Shown here piece by piece: positions 34,958 through 47,900 of a stretch of 56,394 nt of DNA. A program made the translations under genes and the position numbers. Source of the DNA: Wuchereria bancrofti (taxonomy: Eukaryota; Nematoda; Chromadorea; Rhabditida; Onchocercidae); the NCBI GenBank assembly GCA_005281725.1, contig SSBO01000012.1, forward strand, positions 13,708,954 to 13,765,347, read 5' to 3'. Numbering within the stretch: the stretch's first letter is position 1; every line of letters begins with the position of its first letter. The notes under the pieces were generated by a model that was not told where the DNA came from, ran no database searches, and saw only the letters and a list, made by a program, of their open reading frames with translations.

Positions 34958-35553
34958 CAACATCCAACCAAGTACATTACTACTACGGATGGCTGGGTGT
35001 TAGATGCCAATCCACTACAAATTTAGTATTAACAGAACGAGAAATATTCCTTTACGATGGAAATGGGTCTGTATCGGATTTTGAAACCGCGGAGAATTGT
35101 ATTACACAAGACGGAAAATGTATCACAAGCAATAGTATCGTTCTATGAGATATTCAACAAATAACGAAAAAGTGTCGATATCGTAAGGTGGGAAAAAAAA
35201 CTCAATTATACAAAAATCATGTTATCATAGACGAACTACAAACATCATTCGTCTTCAGTAAAGATAACAAAACATTTAGAAGCAAAAACTGCAATTTTTC
35301 TAATCCCAACTTAATGGATGGTGACACTGTTATTGACATTGTAACGAGAAGAAACAGAAGAAATACAAATTTGGCACTCGCTTCACCTAGAGGTAAGCTA
35401 ATGATGATGGAAACACAAAGAGGAGACGATAGTGATCCCGAAAATACGAAATTTCAATACTTATTCGACAGTTTGCAACAAGAGTTTCAGCAACAATTAA
35501 AACCAGTAGGACATCTCTATCATTTAGAGGTCTTCGACAAACAAAGAAGTTGA
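34958..35553 (+). pseudogene. 3' fragment of an env-like retrotransposon gene (copy 2)
   Basis: A single plus-strand frame runs to a TGA at 35551-35553, 21 bp before the LTR, and is broken by one in-frame TGA at 35146-35148. Features are those of a retroelement envelope-type glycoprotein: spaced cysteines (GWLGVRC, NCITQDGKC, KKCRYRKVG), a central tail with basic RRNRRNTN and a Gln-rich stretch near the end. Position directly before an LTR is where env lies in gypsy and BEL/Pao elements. Cysteine spacing reminds me of viral-type glycoproteins captured by such elements, but I cannot assign the class. The 5' part, gag and pol are missing, so the fragment is not functional. Confidence 0.55.
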
Positions 35554-35574
35554 AACAATGGCTTGCCTCGGGAG

Positions 35575-35941
35575 TGTCGCTGGAAAGCGAGAAGCTGTAA
35601 ATGAATCATCTCTTTGTTCATAAATTAACCTCAATTTACACACATTATACCGTATGAGATATGTGAGAATTAAATGCATGTAATAGATATTGTAACAAAG
35701 AAATATCTATCCTTAAACAAATTTCCTTTATTCTCAAATTCACATTTATCCAACACCATCTCTTAATTGCAATTAATCATTTTTTACAATTGTATATTTA
35801 TAGTGTGGTTGGAGTTTCAGCTCTCTAGTAATGTTTAGCGTTTTATAACTGTGTAGCATCTGTGCTATATGTATAATGCGCTATTATGATGTTGATTTGT
35901 TTTATGTTAAATAAAGGTTTAATTACCCAAGTTTCACGACA
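35575..35941 (+). mobile_element. 367-bp LTR behind the env-like fragment (copy 2)
   Basis: Same length and ends (TGTCG...CGACA) as the solo LTR at 26.3 kb and followed by the same flank (GAATTCGG), but preceded by the 3' end of the element (CTCGGGAG) instead of the GAATT target copy. It is therefore the 3' LTR of the same insertion on a chromosome form that kept internal DNA. SL1 remnant at 35916-35934 (19 of 22). Confidence 0.85.
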
Positions 35942-37863
35942 GAATTCGGTATACTTAGTACATGGGTAATTGGAATTCAGCGTGTAAATTATTGCATAAG
36001 CAAGTATTTTAGTACAAAAAATAGTACAATAAAACATAAGAATTTTAATACAATAATTAGAACTCAGTGCATAAATTATTATACAGTCACATGATTTTTA
36101 ATTTTTAAATGAAAATTATCCATTGAAATTATGAAAGTGTCAACGATAATAAGCTGAAATAATTGCAATAAAAGAATACTTACAGGAGTAAAAAATTTTT
36201 AATGATAAATAAGCTAGGATAAGTGAGCTAAGATTCAAGATTTATAAAAAAGCAAAAATACAAAAATTTCAAGAATTCACTGAAATAGATTTGTATCAAA
36301 GATTCTGCTAAGCAAAATGAAGCTAAATTATTAAAGATGACCATTATTCGCTTGATTTAATGTAAACAGAATGAAATTTAGATGCATTTCCAGCTCTGAG
36401 ATTTTCAGCTTTAATTTTTATAAACGCTTAGAAAAAAATATTTGCAATGGGCCACTTTATCAAATTTATAATAAGCCATCTATTAAGGCTAAGGTTTCTA
36501 ACTTAAGATATGGACAATCTTTAAAAGTTTGTAATTTTTATCATATCAGTTTATTTTCCTCTTTTCAATTAGGAAAAAGGAAACAAATTGTTGCATCTTT
36601 CTTAGCTGCACAAATCGAAAGAAACTTGCACGTTCAAGAATTCGGCAGTTGCCAAATATTTGTTATCATCCTGATAATTTATCGCAAAATGGTTAGAATA
36701 AGTTTAATATTTATCATTTCTAGCAATTTGAAAGAAGAAGAAATTTAAGAGGGAAATTTTTTATTTGAAGGAGAAATCTATTATAACTGTTGATATAAAA
36801 GTTTATTTGTACTAAATTTTCTCGAATTTACATTAAATTTCTCGTTTTTAATTGAAATAGGTAATATTTTTCAGTTTCTAAAAGCTTAAATTTACAACTT
36901 TATCCATGAAAATCACTAATATTTGGCTGTACTGTAATTCTTTCACTTTTGATGCAAAGAGATTGTAGACATATAGCTGAGATAACATTTAAAATTCCGA
37001 CAAATTATTTATTCACTATAAAATTCAAATACGATTAATTACAAGGAGATCATTTATATATACGAATAATAATGAATAAATTAAAGAGAGTAGTTTGAGT
37101 TACATAATTCAAATTGAGTTAAATTTTTTACGTGTTTGTAAAATGTGTTTCTTGCATCTAGCAATTACAAATATTGTTGAAAACTGTTTCGTTTATAACT
37201 GTTAGTTCTTGTTCTTTTTTTTTGCATTATTTTTAGACTTATTTTTTTGAAGCAAATAGCAACGTAAAAAATATATTGAAGACAATTTAATAATGAAAAT
37301 AAATAGATTATGATTACTCTTTTTATTATTTTTGCTCAAGTTTAAATTGTACTGAAAAAAAACTAAAATTTTATTTGTAAAATAAAATTTACAGATTATA
37401 TTATTTCAAAAAACACAGAACAGATATCAGAATAATTTATTTTTTGTAGGGTTTGTATTATTCGCATTTTTTCATTTCATTTTTTCATTTTTCAATTTAT
37501 TTGTGATTTCATTCTGGCTGGAAAATAATAATAGATTTTAAGAATAACCAATGAAAAATAAAAAATGTTGAATTGATATTTTGGATCATCATCAAAAACT
37601 ATTCAAATTTTCATATGATCAAACTATATAAATGACGTCAATCTAAATAAACTCAATGAGTCGAAGTTATAGAATTTGTCACATTGAATAAATGTATGAC
37701 AATTAATCGTTATAAAAGTTATAGAATAAAGTTATTTTGAACTACTAGCTACTAATTTAAAGCTTACATATATTTGCAAGGTTTAATCTGAATTTAAACT
37801 TTTTTTTGTTTGAAATGAAAACACACAATTTTTTTAAATGATAGGGTATTTTTCCAGCCTTAC

Positions 37864-39833
37864 TGATTGCTTTAACTGTTGACTGGATTTCCGAAGTTGA
37901 AGATACGCTCATTTCTGAAACTGTAGTAAAATGAAAGATTGACCGTAGTATGCAACAAAAAAAAAAGAGCAATCTATCTAATATCGCTTCATTTAGAAAT
38001 GATTATATTTCCTGAATATTTTCTAGAAAATTTCATTTTTTCATATTAAAAAAAACGTAAAAGAAAGAGACCGAAATAATAACTTGGTGTGAGTTTAAAA
38101 AAAAAACGAAAACAAAAATCAATCAAAAACAAAAAATTTTATTTTTTCTATACTTTTTCCTTAATTCATTTCATTCTGAAAGTAATCATTTTCATTACTT
38201 TGACTATAATTTTCTTCTTATCTTAATTGTGTAAACAAATACTGCAAATATGCTTAGATCAGATGATTTAATAAATATCTGAACAATTTGATTATGATTC
38301 ATCTGATTACTGGATTGTTCTATCGCTAATATTAAACATGTTTTTACTTTTGCCTCGTCAACCACTGTTAATCATTTGCTATTAATTACGGTAATGTATC
38401 ATTGCGTATTGCCAGTTAATTAAGAAAAGGACCTAATTGTCAGCTTTATCTGATCTTAATTTAATTTTTATTTTCTCTACCTTAATTATTATTCACAGAT
38501 AATGCATATGGGTTTACTATACAACGATTAGAATTTTTTAGCTCTATATATGTTTATATAAACTTATATTTATATAAACTGAAATATAGTATCAGGCAGT
38601 AATAATGCGTTAGAAATACATCATTTCATTCATTCATTAACTCATTTATACGCTATTCACTCAATCCTTCAAAAACACATATAAATCGCAAGTGAAACTT
38701 AATTTTAAATTTATAATAAATTAATTCATTGATTTAAATTAAGCTATAGAAAGTCAGAATAACATTCACAAAAATGTCTCCACTTTTGTGGTGTAAATCT
38801 ACATAACACAGTGCAATATTTGTAAATATTTCTTCGTTTACTTTATCCTTCAAAAATTCCTATCAATCATATCCGTTGACACAGAAATTAGTTTTTTTCC
38901 CCCTCAAAAAAAAGAAAAAACTTGTTGCTTAATTAGGACATTATCACTAACAATCAATCAAGCTATATTTTCTCTCTTATGCAATTTTTTCATATAGCAA
39001 CATCTCAAATGAAGCTTGCTCTTGTTAAAATAAATAAAAGATAAATAACAACAGCTTGTTCAAAAGTTGTTCAGTAATCATTGCCATAATTGATTCTAAT
39101 TCATAAAACATATTCCACAAGCAATCGCTCTCCCTCTTCAAAGTTCAACCAACTTTTGACTCAAACTTCAGTCTTCAAATGTTAAAATATTATAATTCTC
39201 TCATAACTTGAATGATAACTTTTTTTAATGCCTCAAATACGTTTAAAATATTTAAAATATTTAATGTTGAATAAATTAACATATTCCTGACCGTATTTTA
39301 GCCGAAATGAATTATCTCATACAATTAATAAAAAGCTTTGAGAAATTTTAATTTAATTCTGATGGATTATTTCTCTTTTCATAATTTTTATGTTTTGTGT
39401 GTTTTCATCGCTTTTCATTTCTTACCCAATTCTGCGTAAATTTGGTGAATTAGACTAGAAGCAAAGTAAAGTTAAGCTAGAAACAAGCAGCTTATTCTAT
39501 AGTCTAACTCTAGCCTAAGGTCTTATCACTATTTCTTAACTAAAGAATAAATTAAGCAGAATAAGTCATAACACTTTATGCGCCACTGTTAAATTTTTAC
39601 TGTTTTGAATATGAAAGGTTTTAGTAATTAGTAAAAATAAACGGGGAGTTGAAATACTCATTATTATAGTCAAATAAAAATCGGAATTTTAAATTTAAGT
39701 GAAGTTCATGAAGCTTATATAGCTAACCTTTACTACATTCTACAAAGCCAACTGGGAATTCAATTTTTTCATCAGGACATGTTGCTCTTATAGCTTCCAC
39801 AAAATCTCCATATTTCATTTTATCTGCTTGCCA
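37864..39833 (-). pseudogene. Copy-2 duplicate of two internal exons of the 49.2-kb gene
   Basis: Exons at 39833-39728 and 37920-37864 are identical in sequence to those of copy 3, with the same acceptors (TTTTTTTACAAAG, TTTTACTACAG) and donors (GTTAGC, GTAAGG). The first exon is missing: the copy ends a few bases from where that exon's donor would lie. Confidence 0.6.
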
Positions 39834-41999
39834 CTTTGTAAAAAAAGCAAAAGAAATCAATAAAGTTCGTTTAAAAACATTATATCATTGAAGAAATAAA
39901 ATTAACTCCGACAAAAAAGAATAAATTATATAATTTCTTTCTTTTCTTATTTGAAAAAATGGTATATTTATTTCTATTATGAAAAAATTTGTATGCATTC
40001 TTTATTGATAAACTTATATAGACATCATTTATCAGTAAACTTATGATTCATTAATTTTAATATCTTTTAGTAATAGGCACTTAAAACTGAAATTTTTTCA
40101 AAGACCACTTCTCAAATAAATATTCGCAGTAAACTTTTTAATTTAATTTAATTTCATTTTTTTTATTTTCTTTATTTTAATCGTACAAAATTCTATTACT
40201 AATATTGCATTAAATATTAAAATGCAAAGAAAATATTGTTTACCTTTTTTTGTTTGATTTAATTATTTATTACAGTACTTTTATAACTGAATCAAACTTC
40301 ATGCAATCATTTTATTTTGGTTTAACAATTTCATTTAAATTGAAAAATTTTTGCAAATTTATTGCAATTAATAAAATTGCTTTTTTGTGAAAAATTTATA
40401 ACATAAAAGAAGCAACGAAATTTTTGAAGTGAGAGACGGCAAACAAAAAAGTGAAAATAATGAATTCATGCTAATTTTAGTTTTAGAATCATTTGATATA
40501 CATATATGCATTTATTCAAAGAACTTTGAAATATTAACAATTACTTTCTGAATTACTTTTCTTAACATATTTCCTTTCATAAAGTAATTTTAGTTGAATT
40601 TCCTCTCACTCATTTTTTTTCAACCACTTTCCTATTAGTACTGAAAAAAAGTACGAAACAACCAAAATAGTTCATAAAAAAAATTTTTTTTCAAATCTTT
40701 TTTAATCATCACTCTCAAAAATCTTCAATACCTTTTCTACTTCGTTTTTTTCTTTTTTTAGATAAAATTAATTTATTTTTCTTTTCCATTCTCTTCGTCC
40801 TCTTTTTCATTCGAAATTAACAAATCTATATTTTACATTTTTATTATCTATTCATCACATCATCATCTATTCGTTTTAATTTACTCTATGCCAAATCATA
40901 TGAAATGAATTACACCTATCATTGAAGATGCTAATAGTTGTACATGTTTTTTCAATGTTACCTATTACTGTGTACGGTGTTATCAAATAAGGCAATTTAT
41001 AAACTAATAGTACTTTAATGATTTTCTAAGCCTGCTTACAATTCATATGTACTGCACTTATGTTTTTAATTTTCACAACGTATTTAGATGTATGTGACAG
41101 ATATATATGTAACACTGCATTGACATTACGTGACAAGTGAAATTTCTGGAGGATTAATTTTGATCTATTCAATTGCTAATTTTTGTACACGCTTCTACTT
41201 TTTGACCTAAAATTGAACTGTAATGATGGAATTAATTCTAGATGAATACATGAATACTTAATATTGCATTAATTAGGTATAATACTAAATATTAAGAATT
41301 TATTCAAAATTTATTAAATTTTAAATTATTCGAAGAATACTTATAACTAGTATATAATATTAGCTAAACTTTTCGTTTTTATATATTGCAATAAACATCG
41401 AATTATTGCAAAATTTTTTTTTCTTGCTTATCTTTTATTTTTGCAAGCGTAAAAAAGTCAGTAAAAAATACAGCAAATGATAAGTATTATTTGATAACTT
41501 AATTATTATTAAATTACGGCAGTTCATGTTTGACCATATTTTTGTATTTCAAATTATCAGTTCTGTTTTAAGGAAACCAAAAGTAAAAAGAATATAGAAA
41601 ATAAAAAACAAGACAAAATTCGTTTAAATAACGCACAGCAGAAGCTAATTAAGTATTATTCAAAATCATTCCATCTTCTTCCCATAACATTAACAGATCA
41701 AATAATCAGTAATACTGTCTAATTTTTTTAATTCCTAATTAAAATTCTCTTCATTCCTTGTTAAAAATTATTAACACTAACCGATAACGGCATACCAATA
41801 TTTAGTTTATGCATAATAAGACACGGTAGTTAAACAATAATTATATATTTCATCGACTTTTTTATTTTCAGAATTTTTTTTTTGTATTCATTAATAATAT
41901 TTCAAAATTTTTTTCATGGTACTTTTCATTACGCTAAAAAAAGATTTAAAGGTAATTTAAATATTGCTGAAATTAATCAAGAAAACAAACATTTCGATA

Positions 42000-42595
42000 C
42001 AACATCCAACCAAGTACATTACTACTACGGATGGCTGGGTGTTAGATGCCAATCCACTACAAATTTAGTATTAACAGAACGAGAAATATTCCTTTACGAT
42101 GGAAATGGGTCTGTATCGGATTTTGAAACCGCGGAGAATTGTATTACACAAGACGGAAAATGTATCACAAGCAATAGTATCGTTCTATGAGATATTCAAC
42201 AAATAACGAAAAAGTGTCGATATCGTAAGGTGGGAAAAAAAACTCAATTATACAAAAATCATGTTATCATAGACGAACTACAAACATCATTCGTCTTCAG
42301 TAAAGATAACAAAACATTTAGAAGCAAAAACTGCAATTTTTCTAATCCCAACTTAATGGATGGTGACACTGTTATTGACATTGTAACGAGAAGAAACAGA
42401 AGAAATACAAATTTGGCACTCGCTTCACCTAGAGGTAAGCTAATGATGATGGAAACACAAAGAGGAGACGATAGTGATCCCGAAAATACGAAATTTCAAT
42501 ACTTATTCGACAGTTTGCAACAAGAGTTTCAGCAACAATTAAAACCAGTAGGACATCTCTATCATTTAGAGGTCTTCGACAAACAAAGAAGTTGA
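42000..42595 (+). pseudogene. 3' fragment of an env-like retrotransposon gene (copy 3)
   Basis: Same as 34958-35553, with the same in-frame TGA (42188-42190) and the same final stop. Here the frame happens to be open further upstream into the non-element segment (from 41882), making a chance chimeric reading frame. The shared nonsense change shows that copies 2 and 3 derive from one already broken element. Confidence 0.55.
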
Positions 42596-42616
42596 AACAA
42601 TGGCTTGCCTCGGGAG

Positions 42617-42983
42617 TGTCGCTGGAAAGCGAGAAGCTGTAAATGAATCATCTCTTTGTTCATAAATTAACCTCAATTTACACACATTATACCGTATGAG
42701 ATATGTGAGAATTAAATGCATGTAATAGATATTGTAACAAAGAAATATCTATCCTTAAACAAATTTCCTTTATTCTCAAATTCACATTTATCCAACACCA
42801 TCTCTTAATTGCAATTAATCATTTTTTACAATTGTATATTTATAGTGTGGTTGGAGTTTCAGCTCTCTAGTAATGTTTAGCGTTTTATAACTGTGTAGCA
42901 TCTGTGCTATATGTATAATGCGCTATTATGATGTTGATTTGTTTTATGTTAAATAAAGGTTTAATTACCCAAGTTTCACGACA
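42617..42983 (+). mobile_element. 367-bp LTR behind the env-like fragment (copy 3)
   Basis: Identical to the LTR at 35575-35941. SL1 remnant at 42958-42976. The 367-bp LTR thus occurs three times in direct orientation at the starts of the three large copies. Confidence 0.85.
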
Positions 42984-44905
42984 GAATTCGGTATACTTAG
43001 TACATGGGTAATTGGAATTCAGCGTGTAAATTATTGCATAAGCAAGTATTTTAGTACAAAAAATAGTACAATAAAACATAAGAATTTTAATACAATAATT
43101 AGAACTCAGTGCATAAATTATTATACAGTCACATGATTTTTAATTTTTAAATGAAAATTATCCATTGAAATTATGAAAGTGTCAACGATAATAAGCTGAA
43201 ATAATTGCAATAAAAGAATACTTACAGGAGTAAAAAATTTTTAATGATAAATAAGCTAGGATAAGTGAGCTAAGATTCAAGATTTATAAAAAAGCAAAAA
43301 TACAAAAATTTCAAGAATTCACTGAAATAGATTTGTATCAAAGATTCTGCTAAGCAAAATGAAGCTAAATTATTAAAGATGACCATTATTCGCTTGATTT
43401 AATGTAAACAGAATGAAATTTAGATGCATTTCCAGCTCTGAGATTTTCAGCTTTAATTTTTATAAACGCTTAGAAAAAAATATTTGCAATGGGCCACTTT
43501 ATCAAATTTATAATAAGCCATCTATTAAGGCTAAGGTTTCTAACTTAAGATATGGACAATCTTTAAAAGTTTGTAATTTTTATCATATCAGTTTATTTTC
43601 CTCTTTTCAATTAGGAAAAAGGAAACAAATTGTTGCATCTTTCTTAGCTGCACAAATCGAAAGAAACTTGCACGTTCAAGAATTCGGCAGTTGCCAAATA
43701 TTTGTTATCATCCTGATAATTTATCGCAAAATGGTTAGAATAAGTTTAATATTTATCATTTCTAGCAATTTGAAAGAAGAAGAAATTTAAGAGGGAAATT
43801 TTTTATTTGAAGGAGAAATCTATTATAACTGTTGATATAAAAGTTTATTTGTACTAAATTTTCTCGAATTTACATTAAATTTCTCGTTTTTAATTGAAAT
43901 AGGTAATATTTTTCAGTTTCTAAAAGCTTAAATTTACAACTTTATCCATGAAAATCACTAATATTTGGCTGTACTGTAATTCTTTCACTTTTGATGCAAA
44001 GAGATTGTAGACATATAGCTGAGATAACATTTAAAATTCCGACAAATTATTTATTCACTATAAAATTCAAATACGATTAATTACAAGGAGATCATTTATA
44101 TATACGAATAATAATGAATAAATTAAAGAGAGTAGTTTGAGTTACATAATTCAAATTGAGTTAAATTTTTTACGTGTTTGTAAAATGTGTTTCTTGCATC
44201 TAGCAATTACAAATATTGTTGAAAACTGTTTCGTTTATAACTGTTAGTTCTTGTTCTTTTTTTTTGCATTATTTTTAGACTTATTTTTTTGAAGCAAATA
44301 GCAACGTAAAAAATATATTGAAGACAATTTAATAATGAAAATAAATAGATTATGATTACTCTTTTTATTATTTTTGCTCAAGTTTAAATTGTACTGAAAA
44401 AAAACTAAAATTTTATTTGTAAAATAAAATTTACAGATTATATTATTTCAAAAAACACAGAACAGATATCAGAATAATTTATTTTTTGTAGGGTTTGTAT
44501 TATTCGCATTTTTTCATTTCATTTTTTCATTTTTCAATTTATTTGTGATTTCATTCTGGCTGGAAAATAATAATAGATTTTAAGAATAACCAATGAAAAA
44601 TAAAAAATGTTGAATTGATATTTTGGATCATCATCAAAAACTATTCAAATTTTCATATGATCAAACTATATAAATGACGTCAATCTAAATAAACTCAATG
44701 AGTCGAAGTTATAGAATTTGTCACATTGAATAAATGTATGACAATTAATCGTTATAAAAGTTATAGAATAAAGTTATTTTGAACTACTAGCTACTAATTT
44801 AAAGCTTACATATATTTGCAAGGTTTAATCTGAATTTAAACTTTTTTTTGTTTGAAATGAAAACACACAATTTTTTTAAATGATAGGGTATTTTTCCAGC
44901 CTTAC

Positions 44906-47900
44906 TGATTGCTTTAACTGTTGACTGGATTTCCGAAGTTGAAGATACGCTCATTTCTGAAACTGTAGTAAAATGAAAGATTGACCGTAGTATGCAACAA
45001 AAAAAAAAGAGCAATCTATCTAATATCGCTTCATTTAGAAATGATTATATTTCCTGAATATTTTCTAGAAAATTTCATTTTTTCATATTAAAAAAAACGT
45101 AAAAGAAAGAGACCGAAATAATAACTTGGTGTGAGTTTAAAAAAAAAACGAAAACAAAAATCAATCAAAAACAAAAAATTTTATTTTTTCTATACTTTTT
45201 CCTTAATTCATTTCATTCTGAAAGTAATCATTTTCATTACTTTGACTATAATTTTCTTCTTATCTTAATTGTGTAAACAAATACTGCAAATATGCTTAGA
45301 TCAGATGATTTAATAAATATCTGAACAATTTGATTATGATTCATCTGATTACTGGATTGTTCTATCGCTAATATTAAACATGTTTTTACTTTTGCCTCGT
45401 CAACCACTGTTAATCATTTGCTATTAATTACGGTAATGTATCATTGCGTATTGCCAGTTAATTAAGAAAAGGACCTAATTGTCAGCTTTATCTGATCTTA
45501 ATTTAATTTTTATTTTCTCTACCTTAATTATTATTCACAGATAATGCATATGGGTTTACTATACAACGATTAGAATTTTTTAGCTCTATATATGTTTATA
45601 TAAACTTATATTTATATAAACTGAAATATAGTATCAGGCAGTAATAATGCGTTAGAAATACATCATTTCATTCATTCATTAACTCATTTATACGCTATTC
45701 ACTCAATCCTTCAAAAACACATATAAATCGCAAGTGAAACTTAATTTTAAATTTATAATAAATTAATTCATTGATTTAAATTAAGCTATAGAAAGTCAGA
45801 ATAACATTCACAAAAATGTCTCCACTTTTGTGGTGTAAATCTACATAACACAGTGCAATATTTGTAAATATTTCTTCGTTTACTTTATCCTTCAAAAATT
45901 CCTATCAATCATATCCGTTGACACAGAAATTAGTTTTTTTCCCCCTCAAAAAAAAGAAAAAACTTGTTGCTTAATTAGGACATTATCACTAACAATCAAT
46001 CAAGCTATATTTTCTCTCTTATGCAATTTTTTCATATAGCAACATCTCAAATGAAGCTTGCTCTTGTTAAAATAAATAAAAGATAAATAACAACAGCTTG
46101 TTCAAAAGTTGTTCAGTAATCATTGCCATAATTGATTCTAATTCATAAAACATATTCCACAAGCAATCGCTCTCCCTCTTCAAAGTTCAACCAACTTTTG
46201 ACTCAAACTTCAGTCTTCAAATGTTAAAATATTATAATTCTCTCATAACTTGAATGATAACTTTTTTTAATGCCTCAAATACGTTTAAAATATTTAAAAT
46301 ATTTAATGTTGAATAAATTAACATATTCCTGACCGTATTTTAGCCGAAATGAATTATCTCATACAATTAATAAAAAGCTTTGAGAAATTTTAATTTAATT
46401 CTGATGGATTATTTCTCTTTTCATAATTTTTATGTTTTGTGTGTTTTCATCGCTTTTCATTTCTTACCCAATTCTGCGTAAATTTGGTGAATTAGACTAG
46501 AAGCAAAGTAAAGTTAAGCTAGAAACAAGCAGCTTATTCTATAGTCTAACTCTAGCCTAAGGTCTTATCACTATTTCTTAACTAAAGAATAAATTAAGCA
46601 GAATAAGTCATAACACTTTATGCGCCACTGTTAAATTTTTACTGTTTTGAATATGAAAGGTTTTAGTAATTAGTAAAAATAAACGGGGAGTTGAAATACT
46701 CATTATTATAGTCAAATAAAAATCGGAATTTTAAATTTAAGTGAAGTTCATGAAGCTTATATAGCTAACCTTTACTACATTCTACAAAGCCAACTGGGAA
46801 TTCAATTTTTTCATCAGGACATGTTGCTCTTATAGCTTCCACAAAATCTCCATATTTCATTTTATCTGCTTGCCACTTTGTAAAAAAAGCAAAAGAAATC
46901 AATAAAGTTCGTTTAAAAACATTATATCATTGAAGAAATAAAATTAACTCCGACAAAAAAGAATAAATTATATAATTTCTTTCTTTTCTTATTTGAAAAA
47001 ATGGTATATTTATTTCTATTATGAAAAAATTTGTATGCATTCTTTATTGATAAACTTATATAGACATCATTTATCAGTAAACTTATGATTCATTAATTTT
47101 AATATCTTTTAGTAATAGGCACTTAAAACTGAAATTTTTTCAAAGACCACTTCTCAAATAAATATTCGCAGTAAACTTTTTAATTTAATTTAATTTCATT
47201 TTTTTTATTTTCTTTATTTTAATCGTACAAAATTCTATTACTAATATTGCATTAAATATTAAAATGCAAAGAAAATATTGTTTACCTTTTTTTGTTTGAT
47301 TTAATTATTTATTACAGTACTTTTATAACTGAATCAAACTTCATGCAATCATTTTATTTTGGTTTAACAATTTCATTTAAATTGAAAAATTTTTGCAAAT
47401 TTATTGCAATTAATAAAATTGCTTTTTTGTGAAAAATTTATAACATAAAAGAAGCAACGAAATTTTTGAAGTGAGAGACGGCAAACAAAAAAGTGAAAAT
47501 AATGAATTCATGCTAATTTTAGTTTTAGAATCATTTGATATACATATATGCATTTATTCAAAGAACTTTGAAATATTAACAATTACTTTCTGAATTACTT
47601 TTCTTAACATATTTCCTTTCATAAAGTAATTTTAGTTGAATTTCCTCTCACTCATTTTTTTTCAACCACTTTCCTATTAGTACTGAAAAAAAGTACGAAA
47701 CAACCAAAATAGTTCATAAAAAAAATTTTTTTTCAAATCTTTTTTAATCATCACTCTCAAAAATCTTCAATACCTTTTCTACTTCGTTTTTTTCTTTTTT
47801 TAGATAAAATTAATTTATTTTTCTTTTCCATTCTCTTCGTCCTCTTTTTCATTCGAAATTAACAAATCTATATTTTACATTTTTATTATCTATTCATCAC

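Larger units (their letters stand above)
34958..41999. repeat. Copy 2 of the large repeat (7,042 bp)
   Basis: Begins with the env-like fragment and LTR, continues through the ~5.9-kb segment and ends in ACATTTCGATA, where the next env-like fragment starts (CAACATCC at 34958 and again at 42000). Essentially identical to copy 3, including the LTR, so the duplication is very recent or an assembly product. Confidence 0.9.

Noticed and set aside
36371..36748. 125-codon plus-strand frame in each large copy (also at 27129 and 43413)
   Set aside because: Composition is that of random AT-rich DNA (Ile/Phe/Ser/Lys), there are no splice signals, and part of the opposite strand is a better exon candidate. 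In copy 1 it runs into the n gap.
41882..42190. 102-codon plus-strand gene upstream of the env fragment
   Set aside because: Its first part is flank of the large segment (present also at 48924-49035, where it is not open into the same protein), its second part is env fragment. It is a chance fusion at the duplication junction.
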